DNA from: Ophiosphaerella korrae
Taxonomy: Eukaryota > Ascomycota > Dothideomycetes > Pleosporales > Phaeosphaeriaceae
DNA length: 64,000 nt
Direction: 5' to 3'
Assembly (NCBI GenBank): GCA_028456385.1
Contig: JALNQF010000131.1
Span: 1 to 64,000 of the forward strand
Shown here: positions 32,762 through 45,409 of the stretch, piece by piece
How the letters are laid out: each line of letters opens with the position of its first letter
How positions within the stretch are numbered: position 1 is the first letter of the stretch
Notes under the pieces: model-generated
What the model saw: only the letters and a program-made list of their open reading frames with translations
Told to the model about the DNA's origin: nothing
Database searches by the model: none
Made by a program: the position numbers and the translations under genes

Positions 32762-35700
32762 TCAAAGTTCAACACTACAAATCCACATCTTTCCCGAGCC
32801 AGTACCTATTGCAGCCATACTTCCCGACACAGACGAGCACTTTGGCCGGTACTCGGATGGCACCCAAAGAATGTTCTTGCCCGCATGCTTGATCCATATG
32901 TTGTCCGAGCTAAGGCTTGTGCCTATATACTGAGGGATCTGAAGTTCTGTAATATTTCTTATACTAGAAACTTCTAGGCTCTGGAGATTAATAGTACCTA
33001 TTTCAGTATAAAGGCAAGAATTATTCGAGTCAAAAGATAAGTAGGAAAGACATCTACCGATATTGAAGGCCTGCAAGCATGCGCCGCTGCTCGCATCCCA
33101 GATCTTGACCGTGTTGTCCAACGACGCCGATGCCAGCTGGGCCGAATCGGGCGAGAAGGCTACTGAGCTGACATGGCTACTATGGCCCTCGAGCGTCTGC
33201 AAGCACACGCCACTGCTTGCATCCCAGATCTTGACCGTGTTGTCCCACGACGCCGACGCCAGCTGGGTCGAATCGGGCGAGAAGGCTACTGAGTTAACAT
33301 AGCCGCTATGACCCTTGAGCGTCTGCAAGCAAGTGGCACTGCTCGCATCCCAGATCTTGACCGTGTTGTCCCACGACGCCGACGCCAACTGGGTCGAATC
33401 GGGCGAGAAGGCCACTGAGTTAACATCGCTACTATGGCCCTTGAGTGTCTGCAAGCACACGCCACTGCTCGCATCCCAGATCTTGACCGTGTTGTCCCAC
33501 GACGCCGATGCCAGCTGGGTCGAATCGGGCGAGAAGGCTACTGAGCCGACATGGCTGCTATGGCCCTCGAGCGTCTGCAAGCACACGCCACTGCTCGCAT
33601 CCCAGATCTTGACCGTGTTGTCCCGCGACGCCGACGCCAGCTGGGTCGAATCGGGCAAGAAGGCTACTGAGTTAACATCACTACTATGGCCCTTGAGTGT
33701 CTGCAAGCACACGCCACTGCTCGCATCCCAGATCTTGACCGTGTTGTCCCATGACGCCGACGCCAGCTGGGTCGAATCGGGCGAGAAGGCTACTGAGCTG
33801 ACATGGCTGCTATGGCCCTCGAACGTCTGCAGGCACGCGCCGCTGATCGCATCCCAGATCTTGACCGTCGTGTCCCACGACGCCGACGCCAGCTGGGCCG
33901 AATCAGGCGAGAAGGCCACTGAGCTGATAGGTCTGCTATGGCCCTCAAGCGTCTGCAAGCATGCACCCCAACCTTTGCTTATCGCTGACTTGATTGTAAT
34001 TCCCTCTGGCTCTTCGTACTGGAACAGCCGTCTGATTAAACTACCTGTTGGGCTAAACAACAATGCAGATGAATATGTCTGAAGAGGGTAATTCTCAATT
34101 GCTCCCTTGTGATACATAAAGAATCGTCGCGCGTCTTGAACAAGTTGGGTAAACTGATTTGGGCTCCCTATCTTTTACTCGCGTTAGCATTTAGATCAGA
34201 CTATATGGACATGCTGGCTCTGTTTAACATACTTGTACTAGAGACCACAGTTTCGTCATCGAGACAACGCCCGTCTCTACGCTCTTACACAGACTGAGCG
34301 CTTCAAGCCAGTATAGATATTTCTTCCTTAGAAACTCATCGACTGTGGTTGGCAGGTCGCGATTACTATTTGCTTGAAACTCAATTTTAGAGTCGCATAG
34401 GTGGTTAATCCAGTAGACACAGGGGTAGCGGGATACTGCTAATGGGTCTGGATCCGGTGGTTTGACATTCTCAACAGGACATCCCAATGCTTTTAGACCG
34501 TACATGTCCTTTCGCAATGTCTTAGATAGAATCGCCAGCGATTTTAAAAAGATTATCCAATGGACATCCTCAGGACTATTTAAAAAGACCTCATTAGAAG
34601 ATGCCTCTGTAAAAAGGAAGTCCTTTGCAGACTGATGTACAAAGTAGACTGTATCTTCTCGCAGAGTAAGGAACGACCCACAGAGGCTAATAATCTCCCG
34701 CACCGACTCTAGGTCGTCGACGAAGTCCTCAAGCGGCTGTACGAGCACAGCTAGTTCATGGATCATGACAGGTCGATATAAGACTGCTGTAGACGCTAGA
34801 ACCTGCCGACAGATCTCAGCGCCCTCAGACTCACTTATCTGATGCATCATCCGCTTATACAAAGCGTTGAGCCCGGGTGGGAATAGCGCTAGCTTCTCTC
34901 GTACGTTCCATTTTGGCGTCTTCTTGAGGTCTTGGCATACTAAAGCTACCCAAAGGAAGGTATCGTTCGCGTTTGAGATTAAATGTTCGAGTATAGTAGA
35001 TTGGAGCTCTTCTTTGTATTGCTTTTCCTGAGCTAATTGCTCTACCTTTTGCTGAATGAAGATGTTAACTGCTGTTGTAACTGACTTCGCGTTCAGCTCA
35101 AGGCTTAGCTTTGCTTTGTGTCCTGCCCGCTCTAGCTGTGCTTCGATCTCTGGCCAATTACGGCCAGAAACGATCCACTTGACACGAGAAGATGTCGATG
35201 ACTGCTTAGTAAGAAAGCTAAGTAGCTTCGGCAAATCAGTAACGCACTCGTCCAAGGCATCGATAATAAAGCATGTCATGCTAAGGTTTGGGTCTTGAAG
35301 GAGGTCCACGAAGATCTCTGTTAGAGCTATCCAGGCATTTGTGTCCTCGAACAAGCGTTTGCCTGCTTGATCGTATCTCTTTCGGATGTGTGATGTTAAT
35401 GATGGTTGCTGGTTCACGAGCATATACAACAGTCCCCGTAGCACCGCCGCAGCGCTGTTAATATTCGAGTCGGTCGCTTGGCAGAAGAAGTACGATAGAA
35501 GGGTGCCTCTAGGCATTAAGTGCGGAAGCTCATCGATGATGCCGCAGAGCAGCATCGTCTTGCCTTTGCCAGGATCACCTTTCACCCACAGCAGTCGGCT
35601 GTCTGCTTGCAACCATTGCTGGAAGGTATTGTTATCGAGAACCCAGCGGTAGGAATCCACTAGCAGCCCGCCTTTAGTCTCCTCAATGCGCTTTTTATCG

Positions 35701-36620
35701 TCGCGCGGATCAATAGGGCGCAAGTCTTGGATACACTTATTCTGCTTGTCCACCTCATCTATAACTCGTTTCATCGCTTCAGCTAGGCTCTCTCCATCAA
35801 TTGGGGACAAACTGACGCCAAGAATCCCCATTAGAGAGTATGCATGGTCTGCCGGAATCTTTGTTGTGCGATACTCACTCCACGAAATGCGCTCATGAAC
35901 GTTAAAGTTAGATAAAGGTGTGCCTTGTAGCGCTGAACTAGGGATGTTTGTGACTTTACTCAATTCCTTTGTCAGTGATAGCTTATCGCCAAGCTTAATC
36001 CCTTCCTTAGAGAAGAACTCTACTATAGGCGGTGCAAGAAGTTCCTGCAGTGTCCATCCACGGGTGAACCATCTGCTTTTCTGAAGCCTAGATTCAGATT
36101 CTTGCTGGTTGCATACAATACCGCTATCTATAGGACAGGAAACATGTCGCGAATGAAAGAAGCGCTGAATTGTGCTGTTGTACCAGCCTAATAGATAGCA
36201 GATGACAGGTAACATCCAGATCCAGGTAAGCCATCGGGAATCGTAGTAGCCTCGATCAATCACCAAAGGTAGGCTACCGGTGGAGACATCCGACAAATAG
36301 ACATAACATCGAGCTGCGTTGCAGTACCAGCGAAACATTGACCGGATAGCGACAGCGAGCTCAGCCTTGTTGGCCTTGTTAATGCAGCAGGTATCGATCC
36401 AGAAGTATAGTAGCCCATCTTGCTTTGCCTGTTCTTCGCAGAAACGAATCTTCTCATAGCCAGGTTTAGCCTTGCCATCGCCGTTTACGGCATCCGCAAA
36501 AGTCACCTCCTCATTGTCTGCACCCCAGGTATGAGAAAGTATCGCGTAAGGAGGTATCTCGTCATCGCCGAAGTTGACAATAGTAACGTCTCCATCTTCT
36601 TTGTACGTTAGAAGACGCAT
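32762..36620 (-). CDS. HET-NACHT-WD40 STAND protein (het-e/NWD type NLR)
   Basis: Exons 34233-36620 and 32762-34153 join in phase across a 79-nt intron (GTATGT...AATCAG), giving 1259 residues. The start MRLLTYKEDGD is the usual HET N-terminus. HET core: YAILSHTWG, WIDTCCI and WFTRGWTLQELLAP, up to about residue 200. The NACHT P-loop GDPGKGKT is at 348-355, with Walker B-like FIIDALDEC. A winged-helix/helical region follows, then seven 42-residue WD40 repeats (862-1155) and a degenerate last blade. Family members trigger heterokaryon-incompatibility cell death or non-self sensing. An extra ~55 residues with a hydrophobic helix interrupt the HET domain (about 115-171). No broken motif is seen. 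Confidence 0.93.
33077..33958 (-). repeat. Seven tandem 126-bp WD40-encoding repeats
   Basis: Each unit encodes 42 residues of the form LQTLEGHSSHVSSVAFSPDS...KIWDASSGVC. The DNA copies are nearly identical to each other. Differences concentrate at the four to five residues after GHS (RPIS, SHVS, SDVN, SHVG, GYVN), plus single changes such as ASASWD to ASASRD or ASASLD. This is the high-internal-conservation repeat type of fungal NWD genes. Confidence 0.95.
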
Positions 36621-38719
36621 GGACTCGAGTGGATTTATGATAAACACATGCGGTAGGACGAGATACGTGAGGTTTGACGGAGCAGCCTGCCAGGAGCTGA
36701 GTGTAGCGGTAACAATTGGCTTTGCTGTCTGCTATAGAGGACAGCCCGATGAGTGGAAAGCGAGCAGCCGTACAGCTTGAGGCACTATGCTAGTGAGAAG
36801 CTTTGTAGTAGTTAGAGCTGAGGTTGGTGTCTTGTCTTGTATTCTTGGTTTAATGATAGCGGAGCCCTATGCCTCAGGCGGCAGCCAGCTGCAAGGCTGT
36901 GCAGCTGCTGCAGCGACGCTGCATGGATCATCAGCGTGGCTGCACATCAAGATTTCGCCTGTCATAGCGTGTGCATGCTCGCTGACAGTTGCAATCCGTA
37001 TAATTTCCCGCCGAAATCGTATCAAAGACGATGAAAGGAACCGTGCACAGCAGAAAGCGTGTTGACAGGAATTCGCCCGGATGCTAGAAATACTGCAGCA
37101 CGTGATGAAGTGGATGCTTTCAGAGACGCGCCACTTTAACTATTTCTAACTTAATTGACGCGGGACGTAAGCACGCTAAAGTTACAGGCTGAAGCAGAGG
37201 GTTGTGTCGGAACGCGGACAAATTCGGAATATACTATCATCAGAACAAAGTTTCTAGTTTCTAGAAAAGCCCCAGAATGCCTTCCTATGCCATAGTTCTA
37301 TTAATTCATCGCCCCGATTTCTAGGATATTTGCGGATATCGTGCTGTGACAGGGGTGGAGGCCAATACAGCTTAGATGGCCCAGAGAGAATGGGCGACGG
37401 CAGGACCGAACCCATTGTCATTTTTTAGCCGTACCCTCTCAATCTGTAGAGAAACATTTCGAGAATGAAATTTATACTGTAACAGTGCGATGGAAGTAAT
37501 TAGGTGAGTTTTGGGGTGCAAAAATGCCAGATTCATTGCGGCACGGCGGGATTTGCGTTACCCAGGGATGGACATTAATCAATCAGTCGCTCAACAAGCT
37601 TTCCTATCCCGAGATCCACCACAGCCTTTTGCTCTTCGCCTCCTACCGACAGGTAAGAACATTTCTTCACTAAAAACTCAATTGACTGCCGTACTAACAT
37701 AAAGACAAGGGGTAAGAAGTAAGCCTTATTTCTTCATTGTAAATGGATGGGCCGCAACCTGGCGTGGAGTTTCCGAAAGACGTCGCCAGATGCGTCGTCC
37801 GCAGCCCAACAGCACGCAAGACCGCATCGTCTATCCCGTAATGAAGCAAGATCTCATACGCCCAATGCACACAAATACCCTCTTCCACGGCGACTATCTT
37901 GCATTTCTACAACATCGCATCTAGCCTATTCGTCCGCATTGAAGAGCTAGACGCCTCCCCGCAAGTCCTTTACCCGCCTGCCGCGTCTAGAGCGATATCC
38001 CGCGCCGCCCTGCCCATCGTGGTTGTCTTCCCGTGGTACTTTGCCTACAAGCGCTCTCTCCAACATCATGCTGCTAATGCAATTCCTCGCGCGCGCACGC
38101 CCTCCATGCGCGTCGTCGTCTAGACCACGCACGCAACGCCGCTGACGAAAGATTCCCGGCTGCACGCCGCAACAGGTGTGTGCCAGCCCTGTTCAATCCG
38201 CAGCACAGTTTCGATCCCGTTCACGTCGTTCGGCAGATCCAATCTATCCCCGTGCTCTCCGCGTGTCGGCGTACCTACGTGGCTGCCCACCCTGGCCTAA
38301 TTACGCGCCTCATGTTCCAGCCGCACGGCGCGGATAGGGTCGTTGTGCAGGGCCAGCAGAACACCTCCGGGATTGGGGTGCATAGAACTAAGCTGGAGAT
38401 CTGGTTTGTGGTTGGGCCGGGGGCGCCGGCGTGGGCCTGAGGATCCAGCGGTGCTGAGGACGAGTGTTTTTAGTGGAGGCAGAGTTGTATGTGTGAGAGA
38501 TTAGTTTTTCGTGAGAGATTAGGTTGGGGGTTGAGGGGCGGCATAAGAAAAGGAGGACGAATATTAAGAAGAAATAGCCTTCAGCGAAGATTTATATGCT
38601 AGATTTGAAAATTAGCTCGTTAAATTTTATGTGTTTTCATGTTGCGGACTTGGCATTGCTTGGTTTAACTTTGAAATTTGGAATGCAGTGCGCCTGTCCG
38701 TCACAGTTCACCTGAACAC
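36621..38719. other. Intergenic, possible unidentified gene relic at 37747-38440
   Basis: The first ~1.1 kb is the promoter side of the HET-NACHT gene. From 37747 to 38440 base composition rises and three partial frames (37747-37950, 37899-38123, 38180-38440) follow each other in different phases. Stretches such as FYNIASSLFVRIEELDASPQVLYPPA look protein-like. I could not join them by splice signals and do not recognise a family. It may be a decayed gene. Confidence 0.3.
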
Positions 38720-40743
38720 CTAAATCAATGTGATTTCGGTGGTTGCTGCTGCTTCATGTTCTCTGAACATTGTTTTCTCTTCCTCAACACCCTCAATTTG
38801 AAATTTTCCTATCCTCATGAATGCATTTTCAACCTCAGGTTGCGGTATGATGAACATGAAAGCATATTGCGAAGTCATGCATTCCCACTGGTCCAAGTAG
38901 AACCATACTCCTTCTATGCTTTTCGTACTGTCCACAAGATTCATGTCGCGACCAAACGATTGGCCTTGTATCGACAGTGATATCCGTATCAGTTTGCATC
39001 GAATGCGCAGAGTAGCGTGTTCCAATTCCCCAGAGAGCTTGGTTTTTACATCTACATTGATGATCTCAATGAAGGATTTTCTACCGACGCAATAGAAGTG
39101 ATCTTACGTAATTTGACTCATGTAACACGTATTATTCAGACTTGCCCAGCTCCAAGTTGGAGCTCTCCATGTTTTGGGGCGTGAATCGCTAGTAATGAGC
39201 GCTGCCCAACATAGTTCTTCCAACAAAAAATTACTCCACAGTCCAGCTACAAGGAAACCACCCATAGCATGTGCAGTATCGTTGGCTATTCCTTGTATAG
39301 CTACTAGTTTATTTCCTTCTTTCATCATGTTGCATTCGCTGTAGTATTGTCGGAACACGCACCAGTCAAAATAGAGGTCTTGCTTAGATCTGAACTCCAC
39401 ATCCGAATATACATCTGCAGTAGCAGAGTATGAATCTGTAGTTTCGGATGTAGAGGCTGAAGGATGGATAGGTGTTCTAGAAGCCTCAATTGAACGAAGA
39501 CGCCGCTTAAGATCAGTTCTTCCCCAAAGCGGGGTTGCCCAATCGGGCAATCCTTTTGGGTAGCTTTCGCAGGCCATGTGTTTACAGCATTCCCAGAACA
39601 ATTGAGTATTAGTGAAGTGCAGCATACGGGTAGACAAGTGGCGCTCCTGGCTGCACCAGGCGCGCCTACTGATAGGCGCCTTATCGACACTGTCTTCCCA
39701 CCTGTCTCTAATACCACACCAATATCGCCCTGCCGGAGGAATGTTCCAGCTCCTTGACGTTCGTGATTCCGGAATCTCAGGGTGGGTTATTTCAACCCAA
39801 TGTGGCCGCAGACTTTCGGCATCTCTATTAAAAAAAAGACCACCATCACTATCTTGCGAGGACGACGCGGATATTGTGAAGGTTACTCTAGAGTATACAG
39901 AACCCACCAAATTTGCCTCTAGCGCTCAATCAGCTTTATTATCTTGGAAGATATAAATGTTCGAGTTTAGTAAATTTTGTTGAGTTGGATCTTGTACTCA
40001 CAGCGAATCAATCCATAGGTATTTGATTTTGAGCAGTCGTGTGACAAAAACAGCATGCTGGAATGTTTTAGCCAAGTTCCATATAGGATAGCCGCTTCTT
40101 AGCCTCGGCTCAGTAACTTTTGATAGTTTGAGATGGTTTGTCTGACCCCAACAGTAAGAAAGGCACACATAGAGCTCCTGATTGTGGAGATCTTAGGTGT
40201 CGCATATTCGGATATGGCTATCCTCACTGGTTCCAACCTTGATGAGTCTCGTAGGGCGAAAGGATGTTGATTCCGAATAGCGTTTGCATTCATTATGTCT
40301 CTGCGAACATTCTTTTTATTGATGTACTATGAAGTCCATTGCTAATTTTGAATTTTTTGAATAGGATGGCAATGCAGGGTCTGGGTGATTTTGCATGCCT
40401 GCAGGCATCAGAATATTAAAGGGAAAGTTTGGCAGGAACACATACGATTTTGAGCTGCTAAACTGATATGGTTAGACGCAACTGTGCCTTTCGAGAAATT
40501 TAAAATTCAGGTATCACGATATTCAGAAAGATGACCAATCGTTCTCTTCTCTTCTGTGTGAGCCACAGGGCCACGTCCCCAAGCTTTTAAGCAGATGGAA
40601 CGGGGAAATTGAAGAGTGTCTTGGAGTGAATCGTGGTTTGGGTGATGAGCAAAGGCTATGACCTTGTCATAGTTAGCACGAAGAATTTCCATTTTCCCAG
40701 TGACAAAGCGAGAGCAGGGCCCACAAAGCGTTACGTCCGCCAT
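38720..40743 (-). pseudogene. Decayed HET-domain gene
   Basis: The N-terminus at 40743 has the Cys pair (LCGPC) and HHPNHDSLQDT typical of the longer HET subfamily. Later blocks are RPTRLIKVG, YVCLSYCWG, LAKTFQHAVFVTRLLKIKYL, WIDSL, VYSRVTFTISAS, RAWCSQERHLSTRMLHF, LFWEC, KLVAIQGIA, APTWSWASL and a C-terminal EIINVDVKTK region ending at 38720. Lesions: a frame change after the first ~75 codons, in-frame stops at 40316 (TAA), 40193 (TAA), 39926 (TGA, where the family has Trp) and 39104 (TAA). The GTGAGT intron after WIDSL has an acceptor that reads AT instead of AG. The rest of the frame is open, so decay looks recent. Confidence 0.85.
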
Positions 40744-42362
40744 GAGGCTGATAGCAGTAAATCAAGGACTAATATGTAAGAAGTGAAGATGTACTGGAAT
40801 ATTCTCAGCAAGCTAAGTCAAGGGTATCAAGGCGCAGAGATGTTACTGCGAAACTGCGTAGCTGTTCGAATGATGGATAGGTGATGCTGATAGTAAGCCG
40901 TCTACCCCTCCAACCCCGCGTCCTTGTTACATAAACTTTGATTTGTCAACAAAAGCTCCAAATTTGCAATCTTGAATATTGCTAACCTCTACACAAGAGA
41001 TCGTTGAATAGTTCTCATGGCCAGTCTCAAAAATGAACTTTTGTTGTCGAAGCTGCATATCCGTTCAGACTATAGGTTATAAAAGCTTGTTCAACGCGAC
41101 TGCCTAGATTCCAGATTTTGTCCTCATGGGCAAGTTCCAAACGTCATTATTTTCATGCACCCTAGTTCAAAGGACAAAATTGACGAGCATAGAGGATTAC
41201 TTCAAGCTACGCGTCCCTTTATCCGAGAATCATTGTTCTAAGGCTGAGGTCGTTGTTTAGTAAGTGGCCGTGGCCAGATGGTGGGGCAAGGTGAGAAGTA
41301 ACGTAATATGTGGTCTATCTACTCAGTATTATTTCAGCTTTTCAAGGTTCGGAGGTTGATACCAGCAAAGTCAGGACATTGTATCTGACCCATTTCTCCA
41401 ATTGTAAACCTAGTAGTAAGCTTATCGTTTTGTCAACTGCCTACTATTACTAAATTGCAATGGGCATGTCAGCCTGAAGGTCAAGAATCTAGTCGCAACA
41501 ATCGTTTGCCAACGCCCATCACGACGCCTTGCTTGTCTCAACACCGACCAAAGAACTGCTTTCCTACTAGTAGTGATATAAGTAGCAAGTTTCAGATAGC
41601 AGTGTTTGAAGAGCCAAACGCCAGACAATTTCTTAACATGAGTTACTAAAGATTGTAACGGCATCACCAACTCCCTTTGCAGTTCTCTCTCTCTCTTGAC
41701 TAAATTTTATGGTCTATTTATATGAATCCGATCCGATCCTTACCCAATCCCACTGACCCGTGGACTTCGTCAGATGTTGCGCACGCTTCACATATCATGC
41801 GACAACCTGTTCGAAAACACTCCTCTGCCAACCAAACACCTCTATAATCTCTAGCATGAATAGCGCCTACTACATCGCCCTACACATTGCGCTAAGCCAA
41901 TGTAGAACACGCGTTAGCGCGTATCCTACCTGCATCGTAGAGCATAGGATTGGCCAGCTTAAAACGTGGCGTGGCCCGCCTATGAGTAGGCGACAAATAA
42001 GAAGACGAATAAGGGCAGGAGTGGATGGACTAGGGATGCATTACTGGCAATGTATTCAGTATTCCAAGCAATACTTATACACAGTGCATTCTTTGAATGT
42101 GGTATGGGTATAGATTAGAAAAGCACGAAAGATGCCATGCGCAACACACACCAAGCCTCTCTGCACTATACATTATTACACTCTAAACACACAGCATAGC
42201 ACAATAGCACGACACACAATTTCAACAATTCACAAAGTCAAAGGTCATCTTTATCCGAGCAAGCGCTCGTCTCTCGTCTAATTCGTAGTCTAATTAGAAA
42301 CTCTAGAAACTCTATTTTGGGTATAGCAGAACCGCCCATGCGGTGAAACGATTTGCAACTCC
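40744..42362. other. Intergenic, no gene supported
   Basis: About 1.6 kb with short frames only (for example 41760-42113), none convincing. Confidence 0.5.
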
Positions 42363-43657
42363 TCAGCTCTTAGCCCAAACGAGGCCGCCATCCTTGCCCT
42401 CCTCGACGTACTTGCATTGGGTGAAAGCGGTCCAAAGGTCGCCGAAGAAGCTGGTCTTCTGCTGGATGTAGCGGTCGCCGAGAAGAGGGGCGACGGCCCA
42501 GGTGGCCTCCTCGCAGTGGTAGAAGGGGATGCGTCTGGTTCAATTAGGATTTGCAGATGCATGATGGGGAATAGCTGTGACCTACGGAAAGATATGATGG
42601 ACGACGTGGTACTCGATGATGCCATGGAAAATGTGGCGGCCGATGAAGCCGAATTCGCGATCAATCGTGGAAATAGCGCCCTTTGCGTATGTCCAGTCCT
42701 TAGCCTCGTAATGCGCTGCGTCGGGGTGCGTGTGGTGGAGATAAGTGATAGCGACTGTTGAGCGTTAGTTTTCGGGAAGATTTCCTGATTGGAGATAGTC
42801 TTACCGATCCAGTGGTTCATCCAGAGATAAGGAAGACCGTACAACAAAAATGTAGTCCACATGCCTAGCGACTTGGAAACTTGGTACAACGCGGCTAGGA
42901 CGATGACGAGGCCAATGTTGGAGAGAAGGACAAATGGCTGCTCTCCGACTGTGAAGATATCGGCTGCGGGGTTAAGATGGATTTGCTTGTAGCGTGGGGT
43001 TTCTTTGCGGCTGATGTTGGTGGTCAGACTCTTCACACCAGCTCCGGCGTTGATGAGCATGTATGCGGGCCAGCCAAATAGCTGATGCACAATCAATGAG
43101 CAGAGACTGAAGATAGGGGTGTCGGCCGCGGTGTGATCGATCATCTTTTCCAACAAAGATGGCTCATGCTTAGGAGCATTTTCGGCCGGTTTCCGGTGTG
43201 GCACGAACACGGTGTCCTTCTCCATGTGGTTCGCATAACGATGGTGCCTAGAATGGCTGAATTTCCAACTGAAAAACGGCACGAGGAGAATACTGTGAAG
43301 GAACCAGCCGGTGGTTGCGTTTACAGTCAAATTATCAGAAAATGAATCGTGGCCGCATTCATGCGCAAGAATCCAGAGACCAGTGAAAAACAGGCCCTGG
43401 ACGAAACTGTAGAGAGTCCACATGGGAATTGTGATGGTCCATGGTAAATTGAGGCTAGCCATGTACACAGCCGAATAGGATAGCGCGCTCACAGCGATGA
43501 GATCGCGAACAACGTAGCCATAGCCGCGAAGGAGCGAGCGCTCAAAGCACTTTGCGGGGATAGCATCACGGAGGGTCTTGATGTCAGGAACGGGGGTAGA
43601 GCCCTTGGTTAGCTCAATGACTTGGGTTGTTGTTGTGGTGGTCGTGGTCGTGGCCAT
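42363..43657 (-). CDS. Delta-12 fatty acid desaturase (oleate desaturase, FAD2-like)
   Basis: Exons 42805-43657, 42586-42754 and 42363-42534 (introns of 50 and 51 nt, donors GTAAGA and GTAGGT, acceptors CAACAG and ACCAG) give 397 residues. The three histidine boxes are HECGH (99-103), HSRHH (135-139) and HVVHH (334-338). IPAKCFERSLLRGYGYVVRDL and HIFPRIPFYHCEEAT are typical of fungal delta-12 enzymes. These ER enzymes convert oleate to linoleate in phospholipids. The N-terminus has a run of nine Thr encoded by an ACC/ACG repeat. It is shorter at the N-terminus than many ~470-residue fungal homologues, but no core motif is missing. Confidence 0.9.
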
Positions 43658-45409
43658 GGTGAGGAATGGAAAGGAGAAGGAGACAGACGTAAGTTCAGAG
43701 GGCAGAGGGAGACCCTTGTATACTTACCGAGGAGGCGGTGAAATATTCGTTGAATGAAAGGCACGTCCTAAAACTAAGCGAGTCGGTATACGGAGTACGT
43801 TTCAAAAATGTGGTAGCGGTAGGCGATAGCTCGACACCGCTTTTCTCGACGATTGCGGGAGAGTGGGCCCTGGCAGAGATTTCGGTTCTAGTGCACAGTC
43901 CGGGAGGGAAAGAAAGACGAAGAAGTGGATGAGGGTGATTGTGGCTAAGCAAGCTGTATGGTGGATGTGTGGATGTTTGTAATTACGAGGATTAGGAATG
44001 GGAGGGTGTAGCTGAGGAGAGTGACCAGCCATTGTCTGTAGCAAGAAGGTGTCCATTGTGCCATGCCTCGAAGTGAATTGAATTGAGCTGGATTGCTTCA
44101 CCCATGAGCAGCGGCGAGGCCCCGATCGGGTAAAGCAGGAGGACCCTGAAGATCGGGGGAGTCTCCCCGTGGTGCTGGCACAAAAAATTATTACGGTCAG
44201 GGTCTCGCCAAGGCTGTGAGGCTGTCGCTTAATCGCGCCATGGCGCTCTAGTGGCTGATAACCAGGGGTTTTGCCAAATTAGGCTAGCCTAACGTTAGGG
44301 GGTCTGGCTAGCGTCTTGTCGAGGCATTTCTTTTCGCCGCCGTTCTAGAGCACAAAAGCGCGTTTGCTGCACATCTGATACGCCCCTTGCTTCTGCCGGT
44401 GCGGTCCCAGTGCCAGCTGGTGCCGACAGCAATTCCAGAGAGGCGGAGGCACGGTATGTATGCACCCCACGCCTACCCTGCACCCTCCACTCCCTGGCAT
44501 GCATGGAGCACGTTGGACGCTGCAGAGAATCGCCGAAAGCATATCTGTCGGGCCTACACGTTTGGTGTTTGCTCGCCATACTCGAATAAGATCTTTTGTT
44601 CCACCCCACGAACTAGGGGACCAGGTGCCCATGTAAAATGCCGAGGTTTTTTGCCTGTCTATTCAGACCAAACTCCACTGGACGACACTAGCCTACGCTG
44701 GCCGAGGACGGTAGTAGGGTTCTTCAATTGCCATCCAACAAACAGTTCTTGCATAGATATCTTAGATTCCTGTGCTGAGGTGTGGGTGTCCTTCATGCTG
44801 TTGCTACTCATCCTCATCTTCCTGGAATGCTGGTCCGTCGCCAAGAAACCCTCAACATTTCCAGATGACGTTTCCGGGGAGCTCTTTGGCGAACATGTGC
44901 TAATGACGCCGCGGCTGATTAGCTACAGAGGCAAATGTCGCTACCGTAGAACTTACCACATGAGCTGATAAGAGCACGCTGACGGTATGTCGCTCTCAGG
45001 TTTCGAATGGGCCTGGGTACGTATAGCTGCATCCTGAGAACGGGGTTGCTGCCGCATATAACAACAATACAGATGCCTATTGGATGGTCACATCAACCAT
45101 GATGGTGCTGTAATGATGAACCATAGACTGCCAAACTAATGGCGAAGGTGCGGAACGGCACCGCGAATGGTACAGGGTCCAAGGCTCACCAACACTTGTT
45201 CCCGTGTCCCCAGTGCCTCTTGGATCGCCTCGCCAATCAGTTGTGGGTTGTGTCACAACTGCTGTGATCAAATCGGTCCACGTTCGACCGAGTACGAATC
45301 GCTATGCTGAACTCGATGCTTCTAATAGCTCAAGCATTCCCTGTCAGCCTCTCCTTGGCTTTTCCGCTGCTATTGCGCTGTAACTTTGTTCGCTTGACGC
45401 CAAACGATA
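43658..45409. other. Intergenic, no gene supported
   Basis: A plus-strand frame from ATG 44456 to 44968 (about 170 codons) has one hydrophobic segment (VSFMLLLLILIFLECW) but no family resemblance and an antisense open frame. I leave it uncalled. The rest is the promoter of the desaturase and unremarkable DNA. Confidence 0.4.

Noticed and set aside
33077..33958. CRISPR-like or satellite array
   Set aside because: The 126-bp periodicity is coding: each unit translates to a canonical 42-residue WD40 repeat in frame with the NACHT gene.
33315..34082. 255-codon plus-strand frame with internal repeats
   Set aside because: It is the mirror of the WD40 repeats; its repetitiveness is inherited from the sense strand.
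44456..44968. 170-codon frame with one hydrophobic segment
   Set aside because: No recognisable family, competing antisense frame, and a composition not like the neighbouring genes; expression data could change this.
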